64,000 nucleotides of DNA, from contig WQVF01000003.1 of assembly GCA_009781725.1 (NCBI GenBank), positions 33,567 through 97,566 of the forward strand, written 5' to 3'. The notes under the pieces are model-generated. The model was not told the origin of the DNA. It saw only the letters and a list, made by a program, of their open reading frames with translations, and ran no database searches. Every line of letters starts with the position of its first letter. The stretch's first letter is position 1. This stretch comes from Defluviitaleaceae bacterium (GTDB lineage: Bacteria; Bacillota; Clostridia; Lachnospirales; WQUN01). This document shows positions 17,347-25,756 of this stretch, one piece after another. Made by a program: the position numbers and the translations under genes.

Positions 17347-17790
17347 TTATTTAACAAAGTAATATATCAATCCTACAACTACGGAGGCCATTGCTCCATA
17401 TACAATGACCGGCCCGGCGATTACAAACATTTTGGCCCCAACCCCAAGCACCAGCCCCTCTTTTTTGTACTCAATAGCCGGAGCTGCGATGGCATTGGCA
17501 AAACCTGTGATAGGTACCACCGACCCGGCACCGGCGTGTTTGCCTAGCTTATTGTAAAGGCCCAGCACCGTGAGAATAATGGCGGTGACAATGAGTATCC
17601 CCGCAACCATAAGCCCGGCATCCTCCTTGGCGAAACCCCTGTTGTGAAACATATTGTAAAACACCTGGCCGATGGCACAGATGCTCCCCCCTACCAGAAA
17701 TGCCTTTATACAATTGACCCCCACGGTGCTTGCCGGAGAAGCGGCCTTTACCATTTCGTCATACTGTTTTTTATCGGATTGAGTAGCCAT
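17347..17790 (-). CDS. spoVAC: Stage V sporulation protein AC
   Basis: Membrane channel subunit of the SpoVA complex, 147 residues, with about four membrane segments and the core GLYNKLGKHAGAGSVVPITGF. The start at 17790 is fixed by AGGAGCAACT before the ATG; the frame is open further but without an SD. A 113-base gap separates it from spoVAB and holds an A/T-flanked palindrome, unlike the tight spacing elsewhere in the operon. Confidence 0.94.
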   Translation of the reverse strand: MATQSDKKQYDEMVKAASPASTVGVNCIKAFLVGGSICAIGQVFYNMFHNRGFAKEDAGLMVAGILIVTAIILTVLGLYNKLGKHAGAGSVVPITGFANAIAAPAIEYKKEGLVLGVGAKMFVIAGPVIVYGAMASVVVGLIYYFVK

Positions 17791-17863
17791 AGTTGCTCCT
17801 TTCAAGTTGCAGAACAAAATGCGCGAAGCGCACTTTTGCTTCCGACGTTCCGCTATAGCATAC

Positions 17864-17897
17864 AAAAAATCCGTATGGTGCCATACGCTTTTTTTGT
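17864..17897. repeat. 34-bp A-run/palindrome/T-run element, copy inside the spoVA operon
   Basis: Six A, then CCGTATGGTGCCATACG, then C and seven T. An identical 34-bp copy lies at 58261-58294. It has the form of a bidirectional terminator, yet here it sits between spoVAB and spoVAC and could attenuate distal genes. Confidence 0.75.
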
Positions 17898-17903
17898 GAG
17901 AAC

Positions 17904-18356
17904 TTACATATTTCCTGTATCGAAAAACCCAGGCACCAAGAAGTACAATAACGCCCCAGCCAGCTTACCAAGGGCAATTGCAAGGACAAGGAAGAACAGC
18001 CCCCGCTGAAGGCGTGCCCGTCGTGTGAAAATTGGGATAACATTAAGCACTTCTGCCAAGGACATAGCAAGACATCCGACAAAAATCCCGTTTGCAAGGC
18101 CAAGAATCACGATTCCCACAGGTCCGATGGGGATATAAAAGCTCACAATCCCCGCAACAGTCCCGAAAATTCCCCCGAGAGCCAGGGCCGACTCATAGAC
18201 TTTAATCCTGTGTTTGGTCCCGGTTTTTTGGGCCAGGCGAGGCACTACCCCCACGATGGTGATAAAGGCATAAACCGCCCCGGCAACAACCAGTCCCGAC
18301 GCAAAGCCAATAATCACAGATGCGGCGTGCTTAATCAGCTCCATCTTTGACCCCAT
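17904..18356 (-). CDS. spoVAB: Stage V sporulation protein AB
   Basis: Small membrane protein of the spoVA operon, 150 residues, about four to five membrane segments; the pattern FASGLVVAGAVYAFITIVG and GCLAMSLAEVLNVIPIF fits SpoVAB. It overlaps the end of spoVAA by 26 bases. A start at 18344 (MELIKHAAS) is equally possible. Confidence 0.88.
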   Translation of the reverse strand: MGSKMELIKHAASVIIGFASGLVVAGAVYAFITIVGVVPRLAQKTGTKHRIKVYESALALGGIFGTVAGIVSFYIPIGPVGIVILGLANGIFVGCLAMSLAEVLNVIPIFTRRARLQRGLFFLVLAIALGKLAGALLYFLVPGFFDTGNM

Positions 18357-18978
18357 CTTCCTGTGCAGTCTTGCGCTGGCTTAACACTTCAACAACGGTA
18401 TCAGTGACATCCTTTTCGTATAGCTCCATTTCCACTTCGATGGGAGTTGGGTCGTCGGTGATTTTTTTTCCCATGAAATGATTAAAGAAAATGATAATCC
18501 CTACGGCAATCCCGATAGAGTATGGGATGTTGACAATCATGGGGTTGGCCTTGGACTCCCCGTAGAACATCCGATAATAGTTCTCGAAAATCTTGGGCAT
18601 TTGCCCGTCTGTATGAAAGGACATGATAGCCGTAGAAGATCCCACAAACAGTACAGCTACAATGAAGGTAACCCGTAGCCACTTAAGCCATGGGCGGTCC
18701 CGGCTTTTTTTCGCGGAGTGCTGCACAAGGGTGTCCATTTCCCCAACATTGTTGATTGTATAGTCTGGGTAGGATTTTTTGATTTTTTTTATGATATCAG
18801 TGACACTAACCAGGTAGCTTTTTTTCTTTTCACTGTCATGACCAATGTCTTGTATTTTCATTTGGTTGACTTTTTTGGTTACGTCGGCTGTGGCTACTAT
18901 ATCGGCTACATCTTGTATTAGAATGGCTGACTGGTTTGAGAGGGTGACCTTTTTTTTGGGTTTTATATAGATATCGAT
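18331..18978 (-). CDS. spoVAA: Stage V sporulation protein AA, probably starting at AUC
   Basis: First SpoVA protein. The first ATG in frame (18859-18861) has no SD and would delete the conserved N-terminal domain. The frame is open upstream, and that part reads IYIKPKKKVTLS...ILIQDVADIVA, which matches the start of SpoVAA proteins (IFIRLRHRV...ITVGDAAQI in B. subtilis, from memory). GGAGG lies seven bases before an ATC codon at 18976-18978, giving 215 residues, close to the usual 206. No ATG, GTG or TTG exists in this region. Two membrane segments follow at about residues 100-120 and 145-165. The SD sits in the end of a small upstream gene, so translation is probably coupled. Confidence 0.8.
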   Translation of the reverse strand: MDIYIKPKKKVTLSNQSAILIQDVADIVATADVTKKVNQMKIQDIGHDSEKKKSYLVSVTDIIKKIKKSYPDYTINNVGEMDTLVQHSAKKSRDRPWLKWLRVTFIVAVLFVGSSTAIMSFHTDGQMPKIFENYYRMFYGESKANPMIVNIPYSIGIAVGIIIFFNHFMGKKITDDPTPIEVEMELYEKDVTDTVVEVLSQRKTAQEDGVKDGAD

Positions 18979-19133
18979 GGGGATTCCTCCAAAATATGCT
19001 GAATAAATATGCCTTGAAAATTCTGCTCAGCTGGGTGTGCCCGGGTGGATATCCAAACCGCTACCAAAATCCCAATCACAAGCAGCAATGTTAGTATCAC
19101 CCAGCGGTATTTTTTCATGTATTTTATCGGCAT
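18963..19133 (-). CDS. Small single-span membrane protein leading the spoVA operon
   Basis: A 56-residue protein starting MPIKYMKKYRWV, with one strong membrane helix (about 11-29) and a C-terminal tail. AGGAG lies 8 bases before the ATG. Its last codons contain the spoVAA Shine-Dalgarno, and its TAA stop overlaps the first codons of spoVAA. Not a family I recognise. The good SD, helix and coupling to spoVAA suggest a real gene and perhaps a regulator of spoVAA translation. Confidence 0.6.
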   Translation of the reverse strand: MPIKYMKKYRWVILTLLLVIGILVAVWISTRAHPAEQNFQGIFIQHILEESPSISI

Positions 19134-19154
19134 AAAAATCACTCCTTTATCTGT

Positions 19155-19186
19155 CATTCTTTCCAGAATTAGTGCATAATAAATGC
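19155..19186 (-). promoter_or_regulatory. Possible forespore (SigF/SigG) promoter of the spoVA operon
   Basis: On the minus strand GGAAAGAATG fits the SigF -10 consensus GGnnAnAnTG exactly. GCATT stands 17 bases upstream, two bases more than the ideal spacing. SpoVA operons are known to be forespore-controlled, which supports the reading. Confidence 0.35.
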
Positions 19187-19209
19187 GTTGTGAACGAAGG
19201 AGGAGACAT

Positions 19210-20046
19210 ATGAGAATAATCAAAGGGACGAAAATAACCGAGACCATTGCCAAACTATGTATAGACGCAAATATCTACGCTGATTCAGATATCCGCCGGT
19301 GCATCTGCGCTGCTCACAAGTCCGAAACTTTGCCTTTGGCCCAAAACGCCCTGGGCATGATAATAGAAAACATGGAAATCGCTGAAACTGAAAAAATGCC
19401 CATGTGCCAAGATACAGGGCTTGTTGTCGTGTTCATAGAAATCGGACAGGATGTCCATGTACAGGGGAGTATCACCGACGCTGTCAACGAAGGTGTACGC
19501 AGAGGATACCGAGATGGATATTTCCGGGCAAGCATAGTGGCTGACCCCATCCGTCGGGTAAACACAGGGGACAACACCCCGGCGGTAATCCATTTTAATA
19601 TAGTGGATGGAGACAAAATAAAAATCATGGTAATGCCAAAGGGCTTCGGCAGTGAAAACAAGGGCGCAGTAAGGATGCTGACTCCATCGGAGGGACTTGC
19701 AGGTATAGAGAGCTTTATGCTGGAAACAGTAAAAAAAGCCGGTGCAGACCCATGTCCGCCGATATTGGTGGGGGTAGGGGTAGGAGGGACGATGGAAAAG
19801 GCTGCACTCCTTTCCAAGCAAGCTTTGGCACAAATGTATGATAAAGAAAAAGACCCGTACTGGGCCGAGGTGGAAGACAGGCTTTTGCAAAAGATAAATG
19901 AGCTGAATATCGGCGTAGCGGGATTGGGTGGTAAAACCACCGCCTTGGGGGTGAGGATACTCACATACCCAACCCATATTGCAGGGCTGCCGGTAGCGGT
20001 GACTATCGGGTGTCATGTCTCCCGGCATAAATCTGCAGTCTTATGA
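19210..20046 (+). CDS. Class I fumarate hydratase, alpha subunit (iron-sulfur)
   Basis: N-terminal catalytic subunit of two-part class I hydratases, which convert malate and fumarate (or tartrate to oxaloacetate). Conserved parts are PMCQDTGLVVVF, the GVGVGG stretch, GLGGKTTALGV and the C-terminal CHVSRHKSAV; the cysteines fit [4Fe-4S] ligation. Length is 278 residues. Start 19210 follows AGGAGGAGACAT. The beta subunit gene normally follows directly. Here an ABC-2 permease gene begins within the stop codon (ATGA), and no beta gene is seen in the window. Confidence 0.88.
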   Translation: MRIIKGTKITETIAKLCIDANIYADSDIRRCICAAHKSETLPLAQNALGMIIENMEIAETEKMPMCQDTGLVVVFIEIGQDVHVQGSITDAVNEGVRRGYRDGYFRASIVADPIRRVNTGDNTPAVIHFNIVDGDKIKIMVMPKGFGSENKGAVRMLTPSEGLAGIESFMLETVKKAGADPCPPILVGVGVGGTMEKAALLSKQALAQMYDKEKDPYWAEVEDRLLQKINELNIGVAGLGGKTTALGVRILTYPTHIAGLPVAVTIGCHVSRHKSAVL

Positions 20047-20855
20047 TTAACTTCAAACCCTACCGAGCCCTATTCCGCATCCGCTTCATCAATAATCTTC
20101 AATACCGATTTGCGGCTTTTGCTGGGCTCCTTACTCAATTCGTCTGGGGCTTTATGTATGTACTGGCCTTTGCCGCCTTCTACCGGAGCAACCCGGGCAG
20201 CTTTCCTATGGAATTTTCCCATACGGTCACATATATCTGGCTCCAACAGGCCTTTGTGTCTTTGTTTTTCTTGTGGTTCTATGACAATTCTATCTTCGAG
20301 GCCATCGAAACCGGAGCTATTGCTTATGAGCTTGTGCGGCCTATGGATTTGTATAGCCGGTGGTTTTCGATTAATGCTGCTAATCGGGTTTCTCGTACCC
20401 TTCTTCGGGCGGTGCCCTTGATTGCAATTGCGCTTTTTTTGCCTCATCCTTTGCGGCTGGTGATACCTGCTGATTTGGTGCGGTGGGGTTTGTTTGCTAT
20501 TAGCATGGTGCTGGCCCTTGGGGTGGTGCTTTCTTTTTCTATGCTGGTGTATATCTCGGCGTTTTATACCATCAACAGCGCGGGTTCCCGGCTTATAGTG
20601 GGGATTGCCGCGGATTTTCTTTCCGGGGCTTACATTCCGCTACCGTTTTTTCCGGGAACAGTAAGGACAGTAGCAGAGCTACTGCCCTTTGGGTCTATGC
20701 AAAATATGCCGCTTTTGATTTTTAGCGGGTATCTGGAAGGTGCGGCGGTGCTTAGGGGGATTGGGCTACAGGTATTCTGGTTGGTAGTATTGGTAGTGGT
20801 CGGGCGGTTTTGGATGAGCCTGGCTTTGAAACGGGTTGTGGTCCAGGGGGGTTAG
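20043..20855 (+). CDS. ABC-2 type permease
   Basis: A 270-residue membrane protein with six hydrophobic segments. IETGAIAYELVRPMDLYSRWF and the C-terminal FLSGAYIPLPFFPGTVRTVAELLPF are typical of the paired permeases encoded beside an ABC ATPase. The likely partner is the permease at 22230. No ATPase gene lies beside either. It overlaps the fumarase alpha gene by 4 bases and the convergent AraC-kinase gene by 4 bases. Confidence 0.82.
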   Translation: MINFKPYRALFRIRFINNLQYRFAAFAGLLTQFVWGFMYVLAFAAFYRSNPGSFPMEFSHTVTYIWLQQAFVSLFFLWFYDNSIFEAIETGAIAYELVRPMDLYSRWFSINAANRVSRTLLRAVPLIAIALFLPHPLRLVIPADLVRWGLFAISMVLALGVVLSFSMLVYISAFYTINSAGSRLIVGIAADFLSGAYIPLPFFPGTVRTVAELLPFGSMQNMPLLIFSGYLEGAAVLRGIGLQVFWLVVLVVVGRFWMSLALKRVVVQGG

Positions 20856-22153
20856 AAAATACTTTGGATTTTGACCTTGTTTTCCACAATATAGCTTAGC
20901 ATTTCCCGATTTCTTTTCGCCAGCTCTTTAAACTCGTCAACGCTCTCGAAATATGCCACACATACCATTTGGATGGAGCATAGTACATAGAAAACAGCCT
21001 GCTTTTCCTCTGAGGTCAATGGATTTATGCTGTCGTAGCCATGTAAGATGCCCTCAAGTACCACCGGCCATTTTTCTTTGATATTTTCCACCCCGGTCCA
21101 CTCGACAAGAAGCCCAGTGGAGCAATAGCATGGATCTAAAATCCGAATCCGGCGTTCGCAAAAATCAAAGTCGATAAAACCACTGATTTCGTCATTATTG
21201 AAAAGGATATTGGATGGGTGGATATCTCTGTGAATCAGTTGCTTGGGTAATTTTTCGTATAGGTCACCAAAGGTTTTGGCGAAATCATCGAAAAAATCAT
21301 CTGTCAGTCCCATCCTCCATTGCTTATTTTGTTTACGGGTTTCAGGCAGTGCCCATTCCATTGCCAATTTGTATTGATTAACTTCATCCGGCATTATATC
21401 TGCTTCGATTTCTGCTAAAGCGCAGTGTAGTTTAGCGATGCTTTGCCCATATTTGAAGCCAAACTTACGGCGATTTTCGCCGAAGCGGTTTTCCTTGGAC
21501 AAAGGCGCGCCAGGGATTTTATGGGTTAGGGTAAAGATATGTTCGCCCTCCAGATAATCCTCACCGATCTTGGTAGGTACCGGCAGTGACGCCGTGAAGC
21601 CTTGCTTTGCCAGGGCTCTGACAATGCGCAAATTCTTAAGCATTTCGTCACGGGGTCCGGCTTTGAGTATATATCCGTCACCAAAAGACCAGACATTCCC
21701 CGAGACCTTTGCACCATCCATTATCCATACATCGTGAATGGGTAAATCCCCCGGCACATCCCAGTTGGTAAGTGCCGCTCTGATTTCATGTTCCTGTATC
21801 ATAAGAAGTCCTCCTGATTTTTTTGTTTGTTTCCCGTATAGGGAAAGATATTTCTTTGGAGAGCAGCCATACACACGCACAAATGCCTTGTAGAATCCGG
21901 CGTAGGTATCAAAGCCGTATTCCAGTACCACATCAACGGCTTTGCGTCCGCTTGACATCTCAGCAAGAACCCTGTCAATCCGCTGCTTGCAGATATAAGC
22001 TGCCACGGGCATCCCTACGGCTTGGGTAAATAGCCGGCAAAAATGCCATAGGGAATAGCCTGCAATGTCCGCAAGTTCGTCGGCGGAAATGTGGGTTTTT
22101 AGGTTGTTGTCGATATAGGTTAGGGTTGTACTGATATGATTGATTTGCTCCAT
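20852..22153 (-). CDS. AraC-type DNA-binding domain fused to an aminoglycoside-phosphotransferase-like kinase
   Basis: Residues 1 to about 106 are an AraC/XylS two-HTH domain (HISADELADIAGYSLWHFCR and the second HTH VVLEYGFDTYAGFYKAF). From about 118 to 433 the protein is an APH/choline-kinase-like fold with the catalytic loop HRDIHPSNILF (H308, D310, N315) and the metal-binding DFD (328-330). The architecture suggests a transcription factor whose kinase-like domain binds or modifies a small molecule. It lies between, and opposite to, two ABC-2 permease genes, which it may control. The fold is confident; substrate is unknown. Confidence 0.85.
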   Translation of the reverse strand: MEQINHISTTLTYIDNNLKTHISADELADIAGYSLWHFCRLFTQAVGMPVAAYICKQRIDRVLAEMSSGRKAVDVVLEYGFDTYAGFYKAFVRVYGCSPKKYLSLYGKQTKKSGGLLMIQEHEIRAALTNWDVPGDLPIHDVWIMDGAKVSGNVWSFGDGYILKAGPRDEMLKNLRIVRALAKQGFTASLPVPTKIGEDYLEGEHIFTLTHKIPGAPLSKENRFGENRRKFGFKYGQSIAKLHCALAEIEADIMPDEVNQYKLAMEWALPETRKQNKQWRMGLTDDFFDDFAKTFGDLYEKLPKQLIHRDIHPSNILFNNDEISGFIDFDFCERRIRILDPCYCSTGLLVEWTGVENIKEKWPVVLEGILHGYDSINPLTSEEKQAVFYVLCSIQMVCVAYFESVDEFKELAKRNREMLSYIVENKVKIQSIF

Positions 22154-22229
22154 TGCAGTTCTCCTCCCGGGATGTGATTATTTTATCAGGCGTTTTGAGG
22201 CAAAACATTTCCTGCTTTGCGGTGATTTT

Positions 22230-23021
22230 ATGTATAATGTGCCCATGAAACTATATATGAAATATTTCTCTATTCACCTCAAGAGCCAGACTCAATACAA
22301 GACATCATTTCTCTTTACTATGCTAGGGCAGTTTATGGTGTCTTTTGCGGTGTTTATGTCACTGGCTTTTTTGTTTATGCTCTTTGACTCGGTGGATGGA
22401 TTTACTTATCAGGAAGTACTGATAGGCTTTGCCGTTATGATGCTGGGGTTTTCTCTTGCAGAAATGTTTGGGCGAGGGTTTGACCGTTTTCCTGTTTTGC
22501 TTGGAAACGGTGGCTTTGACCGGGCACTTGTGCGGCCTCGAAATATTATTTTTCAGATAGTTGCAGGCACAATCGAATTTTCCCGGCTGGGCCGGGCTTT
22601 GCAGGCAGTGATTGTTTTCGTATATGTAATCCCACGGGCGGGTATAGATTGGACATGGGATAAGGTGCTTACGTTGGTTCTTATGATTGTATGCGGGATT
22701 GTTTTGTTTTTCACGCTTTTTGTGCTGTATGCGGCATTTTCTTTTTTCACGATAGAGGGCTTGGAGTTTATGCATATTTTCACAGACGGCGGACGGGAAC
22801 ATGGACGACTGCCTTTTTCCGTTTATGGAGAAAATGTGTTGCGCTTTGTTACCTTTGTGATTCCCTTGGCCTTGGTGCAGTATTATCCCCTTTTGTATCT
22901 GCTGGGACGGGAGGAAAGCATACTTTATGCATTGGCCCCTGTGGGAGCATTATTATTTTTGTTGCCAGTTTCGGCATTTTTCCGCTTTGGCCTTAAGCGG
23001 TATAAGTCCACCGGTTCATGA
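22230..23021 (+). CDS. ABC-2 type permease (DUF990-like)
   Basis: A 263-residue protein with six membrane segments. EMFGRGFDRFPVLLGNGGFDRALVRP is the typical cytosolic loop of these permeases. The ATG at 22230 follows GGTGATTTT. It probably pairs with the permease at 20043; the AraC-kinase gene now lies between them. The stop overlaps the convergent M28 gene by 6 bases. Confidence 0.8.
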   Translation: MYNVPMKLYMKYFSIHLKSQTQYKTSFLFTMLGQFMVSFAVFMSLAFLFMLFDSVDGFTYQEVLIGFAVMMLGFSLAEMFGRGFDRFPVLLGNGGFDRALVRPRNIIFQIVAGTIEFSRLGRALQAVIVFVYVIPRAGIDWTWDKVLTLVLMIVCGIVLFFTLFVLYAAFSFFTIEGLEFMHIFTDGGREHGRLPFSVYGENVLRFVTFVIPLALVQYYPLLYLLGREESILYALAPVGALLFLLPVSAFFRFGLKRYKSTGS

Positions 23022-24542
23022 GCCATAAACCGATGGGTAATCCTTTGTTAGCACATAGAAAACCGGGATAAACAGCGCAAACAGCAGCCCGGACAGTGGT
23101 GACGCCACACCAAGCTGGGTCAGCATTATATAAAGAAGTGGCAGAAATAAAACCCCTGCAATTATTCCAGCAAAGAAATAAGCAACCCGGCTGTCAGGCT
23201 TTGCTACCCGCAAGGCAATAAGCCCTGCGCAAATCATCGGAAAATACTCCAGCCCAGGCATAAGCACCCCAGCTACAACCCCGAAAATCCCCAGAAATAT
23301 CGCCATAACCAAGGCAAAAGAATCCCATCCTGCGATGCTTGTGATGAGCTTGAGGAAGTAATATGCCAGCGGAATCAAAATCAGAATAATTCCACTACTG
23401 GTGAGGATGATGCTTGTATGGTAGCCCAATAATCCAATATTCGACGCCAGTGAAAATATAAGAAGAGTCCCGCCAACGAACAACACAATAAAGAGCAGCG
23501 TCCCAATCAATGAAAGCATAATCCCTTTTACATTAACATCCCACCGGCCCTGGCTAAAAGGCCGGTAATTGGATCCGCTACGCCTGTAGATAATCATTGC
23601 AATAATCCCGGCAATCATCAGCCCTGCGATAATCCACCGCATCACAGGTCCATAGGAAATAAGCATCCCATATACCGGCATAAAAAATGTTTTCTCCCTG
23701 GTAGAGAAGCCCTCTATCCAACCAGCCTGGGAGGCCATTTCCATTAGATTTTGGATTGTATCAATATATCCTGCCAGAGTGTAAGTCCCTAGATTTTCTA
23801 TGGTGTCATCGGGGGTATGGTAGTTCCATGGCCTGGCAAAAGGCATAATGGTCATTGCCGGGATGCCCCCCTGGGCAAAATGCCATTCATCCAAGGCCAC
23901 GCCATAAGCCAATAATGAGAAACCGGCAGGGCGGGATGAAGCTTCAAATAAAATATTGCCGTGGCGGATGCCGCCTTGGAAAGGCATTAACGGGCCATTA
24001 CCCATTCCGTCAAAATTGAAGGCGAAAATAGTATTTTCTAATAAATATGAATGATATTGCACAAATTCATGAGCACCCAAGCCAATCTCATGGCCGTCGG
24101 TAAACAACAGCTGTATCCCAACCTGGAGGGAGGTTGGCTGGGAGATAAAAATCTCAAGAAGGGCGGCCACGGCGGCACCGTTATCAAGTGCCCCAGGGCT
24201 TCCAGGTACAGAATCATAATGGGCGATAAAAATCACCGACTGCCCCGTAGTGCCTGGTATATAGGAATAAATATTCCGGATACTTACCTCGCCCCGCCGG
24301 GTGGTGTGATGCTCAAGTACATATACAGGTAGCCCAGCTTCCACTAACCGCTGGGTTATATGTACCTCGGTGCTCCGCAGATGTCGGGATTCAACAGGCC
24401 TAGGCTCGGCGGCAATAAACTCCAAAGTCTCCATTACCGGCCAGAGCATGGGCTCGCTGGGTCTAGGCGGTGTTATAAATACTGTAAGAGAAATGGCTGC
24501 AATTAGGAGAATCACGATAGTTCTTAAACTGTTTTTGAACAT
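23016..24542 (-). CDS. M28-family membrane peptidase with an altered catalytic motif
   Basis: 508 residues: an N-terminal membrane helix (about 8-24), a zinc aminopeptidase-like domain (about 30-280) and about eight C-terminal membrane segments. Metal ligands are visible as H108 and D110 in AHYDSV, D120 in GALDNG, D178 in NFDGMG and H242 in NYHTPDD. In the usual EE pair the first glutamate is the catalytic base. Here the pair is H151-E152 (DGHEIGL), so the metal ligand remains and the base is replaced. The protein may be inactive or have changed activity. Confidence 0.82.
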   Translation of the reverse strand: MFKNSLRTIVILLIAAISLTVFITPPRPSEPMLWPVMETLEFIAAEPRPVESRHLRSTEVHITQRLVEAGLPVYVLEHHTTRRGEVSIRNIYSYIPGTTGQSVIFIAHYDSVPGSPGALDNGAAVAALLEIFISQPTSLQVGIQLLFTDGHEIGLGAHEFVQYHSYLLENTIFAFNFDGMGNGPLMPFQGGIRHGNILFEASSRPAGFSLLAYGVALDEWHFAQGGIPAMTIMPFARPWNYHTPDDTIENLGTYTLAGYIDTIQNLMEMASQAGWIEGFSTREKTFFMPVYGMLISYGPVMRWIIAGLMIAGIIAMIIYRRSGSNYRPFSQGRWDVNVKGIMLSLIGTLLFIVLFVGGTLLIFSLASNIGLLGYHTSIILTSSGIILILIPLAYYFLKLITSIAGWDSFALVMAIFLGIFGVVAGVLMPGLEYFPMICAGLIALRVAKPDSRVAYFFAGIIAGVLFLPLLYIMLTQLGVASPLSGLLFALFIPVFYVLTKDYPSVYGS

Positions 24543-24703
24543 AGAACACCTCTGAGAATAGAAAATCTTGTCATATTATATAGTACTTTAGAATTGGGTC
24601 AATCAATTCGTGTTAAATAAAGCGCAAATTGGTGGCGAAGGATTTGGTTTTTTTTCATTCTCATGTTAGAATTGCCAAAGAAGGTGGTGATCCTATAAAT
24701 ATA

Positions 24704-25588
24704 TTGTCTGATTTATACGAAAAGGCTTCCCTGAGCGCATCTCAATCGGTATGTATCGCCTGCGCCGATGATGCCAATGTGCTGACTGCGGTTCAGTCAG
24801 CCCGGGATATTGCAAAATTTATCCTTGTAGGAGACATAAATAATATTCGAAAAGTAGCGGACTCATCCAAGATAGATATATCTGGCTGTGTAATAGTAGA
24901 TGAACCGGACCCGGCAAGTGCCTGCAAAATAGGGGTTCAGTTTGTATCCTCCGGCAAAGCGGCGGCTCTGATGAAGGGTAAAGTGGATACATCTATTATC
25001 ATGAAAGCGGTGCTGGATAAAGAAGCAGGGATGCGAACAGTCCGCAAGCTCAGTCATGTGGCGGTTTTCGAATTGCCAACATATCATAAATTATTGTTTG
25101 TCACCGATGCGGCAATCAATATTGCCCCGGATATTTCCGTAAAAAAAGAAATCATACACAATGCAGTTGAGGCGACACTGGCTTTAGGGATAACGAGGCC
25201 AAAGGTTGCTTTGCTTGCTGCAAAGGAAAAAGCCGACCCAAAAATGCCGGTAACCATGGACATAGTGGAACTGGTGGCCAACCATAAGGCGGCACAATCC
25301 CCACTGGATAAAAAGTTTGTTATGGATGGGCCTTTGGCTCTGGACAATGCAATCTGCAAAGAATCCTGCGAAATCAAGGGGATTGATTCCCTTATAGGAG
25401 GAGATGCGGATATTTTGGTATGTCCGGATATTGAGGCGGGGAATATCCTGTACAAAGCACTGGGTTTTCTTGCAAAGGCAAAGGTAGGGGGGGTAGTATT
25501 GGGTGCAAAGCGTCCCATTATCTTGACCTCCCGTGCAGACTCGGCGGAGAGTAAGTTGATTTCTATTGCCTTGGGGATTCTGTCGTAG
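24704..25588 (+). CDS. ptb: Phosphate butyryltransferase (branched-chain acyl)
   Basis: Transfers phosphate to butyryl-CoA or branched acyl-CoA, releasing CoA. The phosphotransacetylase-type fold is visible: FVSSGKAAALMKGKVDTS, HVAVFELPTYHKLLFVTDAAINI, ALLAAKEK and GGDADILVCPDIEAGNIL. Length is about 294 residues. The start is uncertain: AAGGTGGTGATC, almost a perfect anti-SD match, lies at 24681-24692. The TTG at 24704 is the nearest standard start, but an in-frame ATA at 24695 has the better spacing. Followed by buk. Confidence 0.93.
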   Translation: MSDLYEKASLSASQSVCIACADDANVLTAVQSARDIAKFILVGDINNIRKVADSSKIDISGCVIVDEPDPASACKIGVQFVSSGKAAALMKGKVDTSIIMKAVLDKEAGMRTVRKLSHVAVFELPTYHKLLFVTDAAINIAPDISVKKEIIHNAVEATLALGITRPKVALLAAKEKADPKMPVTMDIVELVANHKAAQSPLDKKFVMDGPLALDNAICKESCEIKGIDSLIGGDADILVCPDIEAGNILYKALGFLAKAKVGGVVLGAKRPIILTSRADSAESKLISIALGILS

Positions 25589-25756
25589 GGACCACCCCAG
25601 CACTTCGTGCCCCCCACGCTTTTCTTCCGGTTTTGTCATTTTTGCCGAAGACTTTTTTTCATGGCTATGCCTTTGTTTTCGGGGTTTTTCTGCTGTTGTC
25701 GTTTTGACCATAGGTTTTTTTCTTCCGATATTAATCATTTTAAAGGACTGATTCAT

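Noticed and set aside
19285..20028. Long open frame antisense to the fumarase alpha gene
   Set aside because: The plus-strand frame has strong family motifs and an SD; the antisense frame has neither and mirrors the codon pattern.
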